From Flavihumibacter fluminis (GTDB lineage Bacteria > Bacteroidota > Bacteroidia > Chitinophagales > Chitinophagaceae), in NCBI RefSeq assembly GCF_021491375.1, contig NZ_JAKEVY010000004.1, positions 124,001-188,000 on the forward strand: a DNA stretch of 64,000 bases, given 5' to 3'. Positions 42,631 to 50,885 of this stretch are shown here, in pieces. Every line of letters starts with the position of its first letter. Position 1 is the stretch's first letter. A program made the translations under genes and the position numbers. The notes beneath the pieces are model-generated. The model searched no databases. It worked only from the letters and a program-made list of their open reading frames with translations, and had not been told where the DNA came from.

Positions 42631-45600
42631 ATGGAGGTAAAAGCAGGAATGGACACGAACCGACAGGATGTGCTGGATGCAGGCACATATGAAATTATCC
42701 GGAACCGTTTGCAGGAACAGCGTCTGGAGTTGTCCGGCAGACTGGCACAATTAAACCAGGCAAGAAAAGAGATTTTCAATTCTTCCGGATTTCAATTGAT
42801 CGCCAACCAACGGATAAGTACCGAGAACAATGGAGTAGCCCGGGGCATTACAGCCATTGGGAATACTACCCTCTTTGCCTATAATGTTCACTTTGGGTTA
42901 AGAGAGGATATCAAATTATCGGATGTATTCAGCATCTATACTTTCACCGGCGATCATTTTGAACCGCAGCCGTTGAGTATATTGGAAGATTCCGCATTCA
43001 TAACTGATTATACCAACCTATATAAATACTATCGTGACTCCATATTTGCAGGATTCAACCGTAAGCAGAATTATCTCTACATGGTATTTCAGACCAGCAA
43101 AAATCCGGATGACCGAAAAGCATTCAAATGGCTGATCCGAAATGAACAGTTGATCTACCAGGACGACCGGAGTATTCACGAGGTCAGAAAAGCAGCACAA
43201 CATGACTTCCAGTGGATCCAGACTGATCTGAGCAACCGGAGACTGGGCATACATCCGCATATTTCCATTCAGGATAAAGTGTTTATTGAAGCATTGAATG
43301 GTGATATCACTTTCAAGATTGAAAACAATACAGATACCGGGAAGGGAATATTTTCAGACCCTGTCAACAACCGGGATCAGCAACTGGATGACGCCTTCTA
43401 TTATTATGCCGACCTGGGCAACCTGATCGCCATCAAGATCAAACCCTACCAGGAAGATTTCCGGGCCTATATTTTTAATGTTAGGACGAAGGAGGTTACC
43501 TCCATACCCAGTTTAGTAGAAGCTGGTATTGTATTGCCCGAGAACCAGGGCATTATTTTTTCGAATGGATATTACCTTCAGAGCGGGGAATACAAACTAT
43601 TTGAAAACGGCATCACGGATCTTGAATTCATACAAAGTACGGCATCTCCCAACGGCGAAGATTTTCTGTATTGTTTTTACCAGCGGACATCCAACATTTA
43701 TGTACTGATGTCCTATAATATTATTTCCAGGCAGGTGGAAACACCGATTATATGCAATGGGTATACGATTTTTAATGATGGTACACTCGTTTATTTCAGG
43801 TCTGAAAATGAAGCAATCCGTCACCACCAGGTACAGATCTGGCAAACACCCTACACCAATACACTTCAGGAAAATGCATCACTGATCAATAATTACCTCT
43901 ACAAAATTGGCAATAAGGACATTGTAGCTGCCATGAGTGAATGCCAGGAAGTATTGCAGTTGATTCAAAAGGAAGACAGTTACGAAGGACTGTATGAAGA
44001 TATACTGAAAAAATCATCGGATATCCTGGATGCTTATTTCTGGATCAAAGAGGATGTGGCAGGCAACCTGGCTCAACCACTGGCGCAGATCCAGTCTATC
44101 GCCAATACGGCTATAGATGAATTTGCAAAAGTACAGTCGCAACGTAAGCATGCACGTGAAGTGCTAGTCTCCATGAAGAAAAAAGTGGAGCAACAGGTGA
44201 TCGATATCAAAAATGCCTCCATTCAAACACTGGATCAGCTGGTACGTTTACTGGCGGATACCCGTAGCATGCAGGGCACCGTAATCGATCTGCTTAACGT
44301 TAAATATGTTGATACAGAAGGCGTACAGCAATTAAGGGAGGTTTTGCAGACCTATAACCAGTCGCTTTCAGAGGATACAGTACGGTTTCTGCTGAAGGAA
44401 GAAGCACTGATACCCTACGAACGGAAAGTAGCTGAACAGAAGCAGGCAGTTGAACGCATTCAAAAAGTAGTGGATGCGCAACCTGTTTCAGAAGCCATTC
44501 AGGAAATCGCCAAACAACTGGAAATGGTGATTGATATCCTGAACAGCCTTAAGATTGAAGACAGCACACAAACCACGCGGATTATTGAAAAAATCGCTGT
44601 TATATTCTCTTCCTTGAATGAAGTGAAGGCCGCGTTAACCCGAACTGTTTCCAACCTCAAGACCCGGGAACTTACGGGTGAATTCCATGCACAGCTCACC
44701 TTGCTGGAACAAAGCATGGTGAATTTTCTGGACCTCTCCGATACGCCTGAAAAAACCGATGAGTACTTTACGAAAATCAGCATTCAGGTTGAAGAACTGG
44801 AAAGCAAATTCGCCGATTTTGAGGAATTCGTGCTGAAGATCGCGGATAAAAGAGATGAGATCAGCAAGGCATTCAGCGGCAAAAAGGAAATCCTGCTAAC
44901 GCAAATCAATAAACGAACCGGCAGCTTGGAACAAATCGGATTGCGGGTCCTGAAGAATATTGAAAACAAGGTTCAATCGCTCGACAAGAAAGAAAACATC
45001 TATGCATTTTTTGCATCAGACCTCATGATTGATAAGGTCCGTAACCTGGCTGAGGAATTAAAGACTTTAGGCGATGTAGCCAAGGCCGAAAATTTACTGA
45101 ACCTGATCAAGCTGACCCAGGAAAATGCACTTCGTCAGCTTCGAGATAAAACTGAACTCTTTGAGGGTGGCAACAATATATTATCACTCGGCAATCACAA
45201 GTTCATTGTAAACAAGCAGGTACTGGATCTGAATATTGTCCGAAGAAATGAACGACTCTATTATCATTTACTTGGAACCAGTTTTTACAAGGAGATCCGG
45301 GAGGAAAAACTCTATACCTATCAGTCTATCTGGGACCAAGAGATTGTTTCAGAAAATCAGGAAGTATATCGCGCCGAGTTTCTTGCCTATGAGGCTTTCC
45401 TGGCGAGTAAACAAAGTGCGCAGGATTGGGATGCTGCTGCTTATATCAATGAAAAAACGGAACGTGATTTCGCAGCAGGTTATATAAAAGGGGTCCATAA
45501 TTCAGATGCCTTAACAATTTACCAGGCACTGAAAAAGTTACAGGAAGAATTGGGCATCCTTCAATATTCACCGAAGCTGCGAGCCTATGCCCAATTGTTC

Positions 45601-47481
45601 TGGATGGAGCTGGATGAACCGGTACAGAAACGACTCCGGCAACTGATAACTGCCACCTATTCTATTGAAAAAAGTTTCCCCCGGAGCAGGCAGTTTGAAT
45701 TTGCTGAGAAAGAAATCGTCGGCACTATTCTGAAGGCTGAACCGGCAATCAATGCGGAAACCGCCGCAGAGATGGCAGTCTATTTATACCAGGAGTTTTC
45801 AGTAAACAAAGATTTCACCATAAGCCAGCAGGCCTACCAGCTGACAAAATCCTTTAAGGAGCACCTCCAGCAAAACAAAAGACTGGAGGCATTTCACCAG
45901 GAAACCGAAAACCTGGAATTTACCAATCTGGAACGATTCCAATTGATTCAAAGCTGGCTACAGGCCTATCTTCATACCATTCCGGGTGAAACAAATAACT
46001 GGTACCTGACCGAAGCGGTTGCTTTGCTGCTATTCAGCCAGCATCCTTTTAAGCAAAAAACCGGTGCCGATACAACGGCGCTGGATACACTTAAAGGCAC
46101 ACATACTGTGATACGGGATGGACGATATTCCTTGCATTTTCACAGTTTTATAGAAAAACTTCAGCAATACAACCGTACCGTAGTACCCGCTTTCACTGCT
46201 TTCAACCAGGAAAAAGGACAGCTGATCAAAACCTATCGCAACCAGCTGAAGATTTCCGAGCTGGAACCTAAAGTATTAAGTTCGTTTATTCGTAACCGCT
46301 TGATCAATGAAGTTTATTTTCCTTTAATCGGGGCAAACCTGGCCAAACAAATCGGGGCTGCTGGGGATGATAAAAGAACCGCAAGGATGGGCATGCTTTT
46401 GCTGGTATCACCTCCGGGGTATGGTAAAACCACGTTGATGGAATACCTCGCAAAAACGATGGGACTACATTTCGTGAAAATCAATGGACCTACCATTGGA
46501 CACAAGATCAGCTCCATTGATCCATTGGAAGCTACCACATCAGGCGCCCGGGAAGAACTTAAAAAAATCAACCTGGCCTTTGAAATGGCAGACAACGTAA
46601 TGCTTTATATTGACGATATCCAGCATTGCAGTGCGGAATTCCTGCAGAAATTCATTTCACTGGCCGATGGACAACGAAAAATGGATGGCATTTTTGAAGA
46701 AGAAAGTAAAACCTACGACCTCCGTGGCAAACGATTCTGTGTAGTAATGGCGGGCAACCCTTATACAGAAAGCGGTGAACAATTCAAAATACCGGATATG
46801 CTGGCCAACAGGGCCGATGTTTATAACCTGGGGGATGTAATCGGCAATGCTGATGCGCTGTTTAAACTTAGCCTGATCGAAAACTCCGTAGCTGAAAACA
46901 GTTACCTGCAGAAAATCACTAATAAAAGTTTTACGGACCTCTACAAACTGATCCAATACCTCGAAACCGGATCGGAATCCTTACCTGAATTGGAGGGTAA
47001 TCACAGTCAGCAGGAATTGGAAGATGCAATGAAAGTGCTGAAGCATATACTTCGCATACGCGACATCGTTATACAGGTCAATCAGCAATACATTGCAAGT
47101 GCAGCAATGAAAGATGCCTACCGCACAGAACCTCCATTCAAACTGCAGGGATCGTATCGCAATATGAACAAGCTGGCAGGAAGGGTAGTCCCCCTTATGA
47201 ACGAGCAGGAAATAAGAGACCTGATCCGTTCGCATTATGAGGGAGAATCGCAGACGCTTACCTCAGATGCAGAAGCTAATCTGTTAAAACTGAAAGAAAT
47301 CGCAGAAATGCTTACTGAGGAAGAAGAAACCCGGTGGAAAGAGATACAGTCAATCTTTCGGAAGAACAATCGCTACGGCGGTATGGCCGGGCAGGACAGT
47401 ACCGGTTTGTTCCTTCAGCAAATGAGTGCCTTTAATGAGCAATTGGAAGCTATAGCACAGGCTTTGCAAAAAAGGAATTAA
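42631..47481 (+). CDS. giant AAA+ ATPase with beta-rich N-terminus and coiled coils (DUF3686-type 'DNA repair ATPase')
   Basis: 1616 residues from the ATG at 42631; a later ATG at 42649 is possible. The first ~400 residues are rich in strands with recurring aromatic pairs (YLYMVFQTSK, NLIAIKIKPY, YLQSGEYKLF, DFLYCFYQRTSNIYVLMSYNI), suggesting a beta-propeller-like domain. Residues ~430-1000 are mostly coiled coil, and ~1000-1240 are helical. The AAA+ module (~1240-1480) has Walker A SPPGYGKT with K1266, Walker B MLYIDDIQH (D1328-D1329, Asp where Glu is usual) and sensor-1 FCVVMAGNPY. Databases often label relatives 'DNA repair ATPase', for which I see no direct support. The operon context points to membrane-scaffold remodelling. 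It begins 21 bases after flotillin. Confidence 0.8.
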   Translation: MEVKAGMDTNRQDVLDAGTYEIIRNRLQEQRLELSGRLAQLNQARKEIFNSSGFQLIANQRISTENNGVARGITAIGNTTLFAYNVHFGLREDIKLSDVFSIYTFTGDHFEPQPLSILEDSAFITDYTNLYKYYRDSIFAGFNRKQNYLYMVFQTSKNPDDRKAFKWLIRNEQLIYQDDRSIHEVRKAAQHDFQWIQTDLSNRRLGIHPHISIQDKVFIEALNGDITFKIENNTDTGKGIFSDPVNNRDQQLDDAFYYYADLGNLIAIKIKPYQEDFRAYIFNVRTKEVTSIPSLVEAGIVLPENQGIIFSNGYYLQSGEYKLFENGITDLEFIQSTASPNGEDFLYCFYQRTSNIYVLMSYNIISRQVETPIICNGYTIFNDGTLVYFRSENEAIRHHQVQIWQTPYTNTLQENASLINNYLYKIGNKDIVAAMSECQEVLQLIQKEDSYEGLYEDILKKSSDILDAYFWIKEDVAGNLAQPLAQIQSIANTAIDEFAKVQSQRKHAREVLVSMKKKVEQQVIDIKNASIQTLDQLVRLLADTRSMQGTVIDLLNVKYVDTEGVQQLREVLQTYNQSLSEDTVRFLLKEEALIPYERKVAEQKQAVERIQKVVDAQPVSEAIQEIAKQLEMVIDILNSLKIEDSTQTTRIIEKIAVIFSSLNEVKAALTRTVSNLKTRELTGEFHAQLTLLEQSMVNFLDLSDTPEKTDEYFTKISIQVEELESKFADFEEFVLKIADKRDEISKAFSGKKEILLTQINKRTGSLEQIGLRVLKNIENKVQSLDKKENIYAFFASDLMIDKVRNLAEELKTLGDVAKAENLLNLIKLTQENALRQLRDKTELFEGGNNILSLGNHKFIVNKQVLDLNIVRRNERLYYHLLGTSFYKEIREEKLYTYQSIWDQEIVSENQEVYRAEFLAYEAFLASKQSAQDWDAAAYINEKTERDFAAGYIKGVHNSDALTIYQALKKLQEELGILQYSPKLRAYAQLFWMELDEPVQKRLRQLITATYSIEKSFPRSRQFEFAEKEIVGTILKAEPAINAETAAEMAVYLYQEFSVNKDFTISQQAYQLTKSFKEHLQQNKRLEAFHQETENLEFTNLERFQLIQSWLQAYLHTIPGETNNWYLTEAVALLLFSQHPFKQKTGADTTALDTLKGTHTVIRDGRYSLHFHSFIEKLQQYNRTVVPAFTAFNQEKGQLIKTYRNQLKISELEPKVLSSFIRNRLINEVYFPLIGANLAKQIGAAGDDKRTARMGMLLLVSPPGYGKTTLMEYLAKTMGLHFVKINGPTIGHKISSIDPLEATTSGAREELKKINLAFEMADNVMLYIDDIQHCSAEFLQKFISLADGQRKMDGIFEEESKTYDLRGKRFCVVMAGNPYTESGEQFKIPDMLANRADVYNLGDVIGNADALFKLSLIENSVAENSYLQKITNKSFTDLYKLIQYLETGSESLPELEGNHSQQELEDAMKVLKHILRIRDIVIQVNQQYIASAAMKDAYRTEPPFKLQGSYRNMNKLAGRVVPLMNEQEIRDLIRSHYEGESQTLTSDAEANLLKLKEIAEMLTEEEETRWKEIQSIFRKNNRYGGMAGQDSTGLFLQQMSAFNEQLEAIAQALQKRN

Positions 47482-47507
47482 TCCATCTCTGTATTAAAAT
47501 TATTTTA

Positions 47508-47538
47508 GCAGCCGGGCAACCCTTGGAGGTCCGGCTGC
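47508..47538 (+). terminator. hairpin after the giant ATPase gene
   Basis: GCAGCCGG pairs with CCGGCTGC around a 15-base loop, 26 bases after the ATPase stop and 28 before the sigma-factor ATG. The following T-tract is weak (ATTTCTATT), so it may only attenuate transcription into the sigma-factor gene. Confidence 0.5.
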
Positions 47539-47566
47539 ATTTCTATTGCTAACCTACACTCGGCAA

Positions 47567-48121
47567 ATGGATTTTGGTTCAATCTTGATACAGGTAAAAA
47601 AAGGGGACAGAGCAGCGGAAAAAGCTTTGTTTGAAGCGCTTGCGGACAGGATGTTATTCCTCTGTCTGCGGTATGTCAAAAGCAGGGAGGATGCCGAAGA
47701 CCTGATGATTTCAGGCATGTTTAAAGTGTTTAGCAACCTGGTCCATTTTAAAGAAGCACATGATCACGGATTTATTAACTGGGCACGAAGGATCATGATT
47801 AACGAATGCCTGATGCACCTCAGAAAAAAGAACTGCCTCGTTTTAATCAGCGAACCGGTTCATGAAATTCCGGAAGACGGAATCGGGGTGCTGGAAAAAC
47901 TGGATGCGGAAAGTCTTCTTGACCAGATTCTTTTATTACCGGCAGGTTACCGCACTGTTTTTAACCTGTTCGTGATAGAAGGGCTGGATCACCCGGAAAT
48001 AGCCGATTTATTGCAGATTTCTGTAGGCACTTCCAAATCACAATTGAGTAAAGCAAGACAATTACTTCAACGGAACATACAAAAAGCAGGAATCAATTAT
48101 GTCCGGTACAAAACCATATAA
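47567..48121 (+). CDS. ECF-type RNA polymerase sigma factor
   Basis: 184 residues from the ATG at 47567; a seven-codon TTG-started extension overlaps the upstream hairpin. Region 2 (about 20-90, AEKALFEALADRMLFLCLRYVKSREDAEDLMISGMFKVF) and region 4 (about 120-175, LPAGYRTVFNLFVIEGLDHPEIADLLQISVGTSKSQLSKARQLL) are clear, with the LxxLPxGYRTVF motif of Bacteroidota ECF sigma factors. It directs polymerase to stress or surface genes when released from its anti-sigma factor, likely the next gene, which overlaps it by 23 bases. Confidence 0.9.
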   Translation: MDFGSILIQVKKGDRAAEKALFEALADRMLFLCLRYVKSREDAEDLMISGMFKVFSNLVHFKEAHDHGFINWARRIMINECLMHLRKKNCLVLISEPVHEIPEDGIGVLEKLDAESLLDQILLLPAGYRTVFNLFVIEGLDHPEIADLLQISVGTSKSQLSKARQLLQRNIQKAGINYVRYKTI

Positions 48122-48752
48122 TCAACTACGGGAACAACTGGATGGTCTTACGACACATCCTGCTTATCCCGCTCTCGACAGGGAGAACGCCTGGCAGCAA
48201 CTGGAGCGTCTTAGAGCAGAACAAAATCGCGCCCCGGTTTCAATCTGGCGCAGATCAGCAATAAAGTATCCCCTTTGGGGGGCGGCGGCGCTCCTGCTCC
48301 TTTATTTTTCTTACCGGTTCTTTCAACCGGCTCCAGTAAAAAGCCTCCCCTACACCCGGGCTACCAGCAGTTTTCCTAAAAACGAAACCGCCAGCGCTAC
48401 TCCATTAGAGAACAATAAGATGGAAGTTGTGCGTCAGGCAGAAAAAAGCGTAACACCATCCCCGGTTGTCAGCCATAAGCAAAACAAAAAAAACAATCAG
48501 GTTCCCACACAGGTATTGGCCCCAAAACCCGATACAGTGAGTATTCCGGCTATAGCTTCAGCATCGGAACCACTTATTGATGAAACCGGTGTACAGCCCA
48601 TTATTTCTGCAACACCAAAAAAAATTTATCATCTCAACGAATTAAGGGATCCGGATCGTCCCTATAGCATCAATAAACAGAAGAAAAGAAGCACTGTTCC
48701 TGTTGCCAAACAGGAAAAAGGATTTACCATAACCATTCCCATTTCAAATTAA
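48099..48752 (+). CDS. probable single-pass anti-sigma factor
   Basis: 217 residues. The cytoplasmic N-terminal ~55 residues (TKPYNQLREQLDGLTTHPAYPALDRENAWQQLERLR) are helical. One transmembrane helix follows (about 57-74), then a Pro/Ser/Lys-rich periplasmic region with no visible fold. The overlap with the sigma-factor gene and the topology fit an anti-sigma factor, but it lacks the HxxxCxxC zinc motif and the FecR domain, so the assignment is contextual. It could instead be an accessory membrane protein. Confidence 0.6.
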   Translation: MSGTKPYNQLREQLDGLTTHPAYPALDRENAWQQLERLRAEQNRAPVSIWRRSAIKYPLWGAAALLLLYFSYRFFQPAPVKSLPYTRATSSFPKNETASATPLENNKMEVVRQAEKSVTPSPVVSHKQNKKNNQVPTQVLAPKPDTVSIPAIASASEPLIDETGVQPIISATPKKIYHLNELRDPDRPYSINKQKKRSTVPVAKQEKGFTITIPISN

Positions 48753-48756
48753 GCTG

Positions 48757-49866
48757 ATGAAAAAAAGTATTCTGGCAGTCCTGCTGGCCGCAGGCAGTAT
48801 GCCTTCTATTGCCCAAACTACAGGCATGAACCAACTTGGAATTCCATCGGATTTTACCTTTCGCAGGAATTTTACTATCGAATTAAAAAACAGTAATAAA
48901 GTCACAGTTGAACTGGCCGACATCAACGATCTCAGCCGGCTGCTGAACCTGGATTCGCTGATACTAAAGGCCTATGAAGATATTCAACAGCTTGCTGATA
49001 CAACCAGCGATCCTCTATCGGCAGTCCGGTTTGATCTTAGTTGCCTGGAAGACGGACTCACAAAAATCCGCAGCAGAAAAACAACCCCTACGGATAGCTA
49101 CTATATTAAACTGAAACAGGAAACGGCCTTATTAAAAACACTGCAGGATAGTCTTGTTATAACCGGAATTATTAAACATCCTGCAGCACCACTTGAACAC
49201 AAATTAAATCCGGATTATCCAAGGTATTACCGACTAACGGTAAGTATTAACCGAATCAGTGATATTCCGGAAATTTTAAATGGAGAACTGAATGGCAAAA
49301 TGAATACCCTTCTGCAGGAACATTCCGGGAAATGGAAGCAGCTTGCTGCTACTGAAAATTATGCACTGGCAGATGACCCTTCCATAACAGCTGCTGTAAA
49401 ACGGGGCCATACTATTAAGTCAAATGACCAGTTGGAATTGAATGCAGGCATACTACTACAAAATTACCAGGGGTACTTTACGCCTGCCTTTAATCTAAAA
49501 GCAACCCTTGTGTTGATTAATAAATACAGGAACCGCGAACATGCCATCGGTATTGCCTGGCAACCAACTTTTGCCTATACGAAAAATCCGGATGGCAAAC
49601 TGTCGGGTTTCCGGAACGATTTTATTGAGTTCAGCTATAAAGCCTGGAGATTAAAAAACGGAGAACGCCTCGAGAATAATGGCCTGAACTGGAATTTTTC
49701 AGTTGGTTATCTATTAAAGGAAAGAGGATCAATCTACACCCCTTCCACGTTTCGCATTGGGCTGGGTGGTTATCAATACCGTAAATCCAATCTGGAAGCC
49801 GGTTTGTATTTTTCAGATTTTTTCAAAAAACCAACGCCAACCATCCGGCTTAGTCATACTTTCTGA
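48757..49866 (+). CDS. secreted protein with probable C-terminal outer-membrane barrel
   Basis: 369 residues. A signal peptide (about 1-19, ending SIAQ) is followed by a mixed domain to about residue 210, which includes a helical part (DLSRLLNLDSLILKAYEDIQQLADTT). A C-terminal half of alternating strands (LELNAGILLQNYQGYFTPAFNLKATLVLINKY, HAIGIAWQPTFAY, NWNFSVGYLLKERG) ends in a terminal phenylalanine (IRLSHTF), as in outer-membrane barrels. I do not recognise the family. It is four bases after the anti-sigma gene and is likely part of, and perhaps a target of, the sigma operon. Confidence 0.6.
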   Translation: MKKSILAVLLAAGSMPSIAQTTGMNQLGIPSDFTFRRNFTIELKNSNKVTVELADINDLSRLLNLDSLILKAYEDIQQLADTTSDPLSAVRFDLSCLEDGLTKIRSRKTTPTDSYYIKLKQETALLKTLQDSLVITGIIKHPAAPLEHKLNPDYPRYYRLTVSINRISDIPEILNGELNGKMNTLLQEHSGKWKQLAATENYALADDPSITAAVKRGHTIKSNDQLELNAGILLQNYQGYFTPAFNLKATLVLINKYRNREHAIGIAWQPTFAYTKNPDGKLSGFRNDFIEFSYKAWRLKNGERLENNGLNWNFSVGYLLKERGSIYTPSTFRIGLGGYQYRKSNLEAGLYFSDFFKKPTPTIRLSHTF

Positions 49867-49898
49867 TATTTTTTGCCTTGTTAAAATAATCAGCATTT

Positions 49899-49918
49899 AA
49901 CCTGACAATTATCAGGTT
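49899..49918. promoter_or_regulatory. inverted repeat upstream of the universal stress gene
   Basis: AACCTGA-N6-TCAGGTT, a perfect 7-base dyad, lies 33 bases after the barrel gene and 48 before the usp ATG. No T-run follows, so an operator is more likely than a terminator. Confidence 0.45.
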
Positions 49919-49965
49919 CTGCTTAAATTGGGTAATTGTAATTTCAGGATCTAAAAATAATCACC

Positions 49966-50790
49966 ATGAACTCTATCCTGGTAGCTACCGATTTTTCGAA
50001 TCCTAGTCGCGGTGCCGCCGCTTATGCTGCAGCCCTTGCCAAATTAAATGGCGCAACCCTCACTTTGCTGCACGCCTATCTATTGCCCACACCTGTAAGC
50101 GAAGTTCCCTATGTGATGGTTTCTGTGGAAGAATTGCAAAAAGACAATGAAAAGTTGGTGAAGGAAATGGCAGAAGGACTGGAAAACCAATACGATATCA
50201 AGGTTAATACGCTGGTAACGATTGGACTTCCGGCGGATGAAGTAGTATTCCAGGCGGGAGAGATAGGGGCTGATCTGGTTGTAACAGGAATGCGCGGAGT
50301 AACTAATACACTGGATAAACTGATCGGCAGCACTACAGCAGCCATCATGCGGAAATCAAGCGTACCAGTGCTGGTAGTACCAGAACAATCGGTTTATGCA
50401 CCCTGGAAGCAGGTGGTATATGCTACTGATTTCAGCTATACAATGAATCTACGTTGCCTGAAAATGCTTAAGGTCCTGTCGGGAAATCAGCCTGATATGC
50501 ATATGAAAATTGTTTATGTGCAAAGACCGGGTGAAATTATGTCAGCCGAACAGATAGCAGGCAAGGTACGGCTGGATCCCATGCTGGAAACAATACCCCA
50601 TAGTTATCTCGACCTGGAACATGTATCGGTAGAAGAATCCCTCAAACAATACCTGCACGACCATCCAACGGACGTGCTGGTAATGGTTGCTCATAAACAC
50701 AGTTGGTGGGAACGCCTGTTCAGCCGAAGTCATACCCGTGAAATGGTGTACCAGTCGGAAATTCCCCTGTTGGTACTTCAGGATAAATAG
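49966..50790 (+). CDS. universal stress protein with two tandem UspA domains
   Basis: 274 residues made of two UspA-like halves (about 1-140 and 145-274). The first keeps the nucleotide-binding signature GMRGVTNTLDKLIGSTTAAIMRKSSVPVLVVP, the G-2x-G-9x-G-S/T pattern of ATP-binding Usp proteins. The second half is divergent (MVAHKHSWWERLFSRSHTREMVYQSEIPLLVL) and lacks the first glycine pair, so it probably does not bind ATP in the same way. Tandem Usp proteins are cytosolic stress factors. Its position after the psp and ECF loci continues the stress theme. Confidence 0.9.
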   Translation: MNSILVATDFSNPSRGAAAYAAALAKLNGATLTLLHAYLLPTPVSEVPYVMVSVEELQKDNEKLVKEMAEGLENQYDIKVNTLVTIGLPADEVVFQAGEIGADLVVTGMRGVTNTLDKLIGSTTAAIMRKSSVPVLVVPEQSVYAPWKQVVYATDFSYTMNLRCLKMLKVLSGNQPDMHMKIVYVQRPGEIMSAEQIAGKVRLDPMLETIPHSYLDLEHVSVEESLKQYLHDHPTDVLVMVAHKHSWWERLFSRSHTREMVYQSEIPLLVLQDK

Positions 50791-50792
50791 GA

Positions 50793-50823
50793 CTTGTCAA
50801 TTGCCAATTGCTTCTTACCTTTG
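50793..50823 (+). promoter_or_regulatory. tig promoter (CTTG-N19-TACCTTTG)
   Basis: TACCTTTG (50816-50823) is a perfect -7 element, identical to that of rplS. CTTG at 50793-50796 is a near-match -33 element at 19 bases. The leader would be about 55 bases long. Confidence 0.65.
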
Positions 50824-50885
50824 CCCCCCATTTTAAGGCAAGCAAAACTGCTTTTGCCCATTTGTATCAACAAAAAACACCATTT

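Noticed and set aside
42631-47481. Giant ATPase as an SMC/Rad50-type DNA repair protein
   Set aside because: There is one C-terminal AAA+ module with Walker A and B close together, not split ABC halves at the two ends of a coiled coil.
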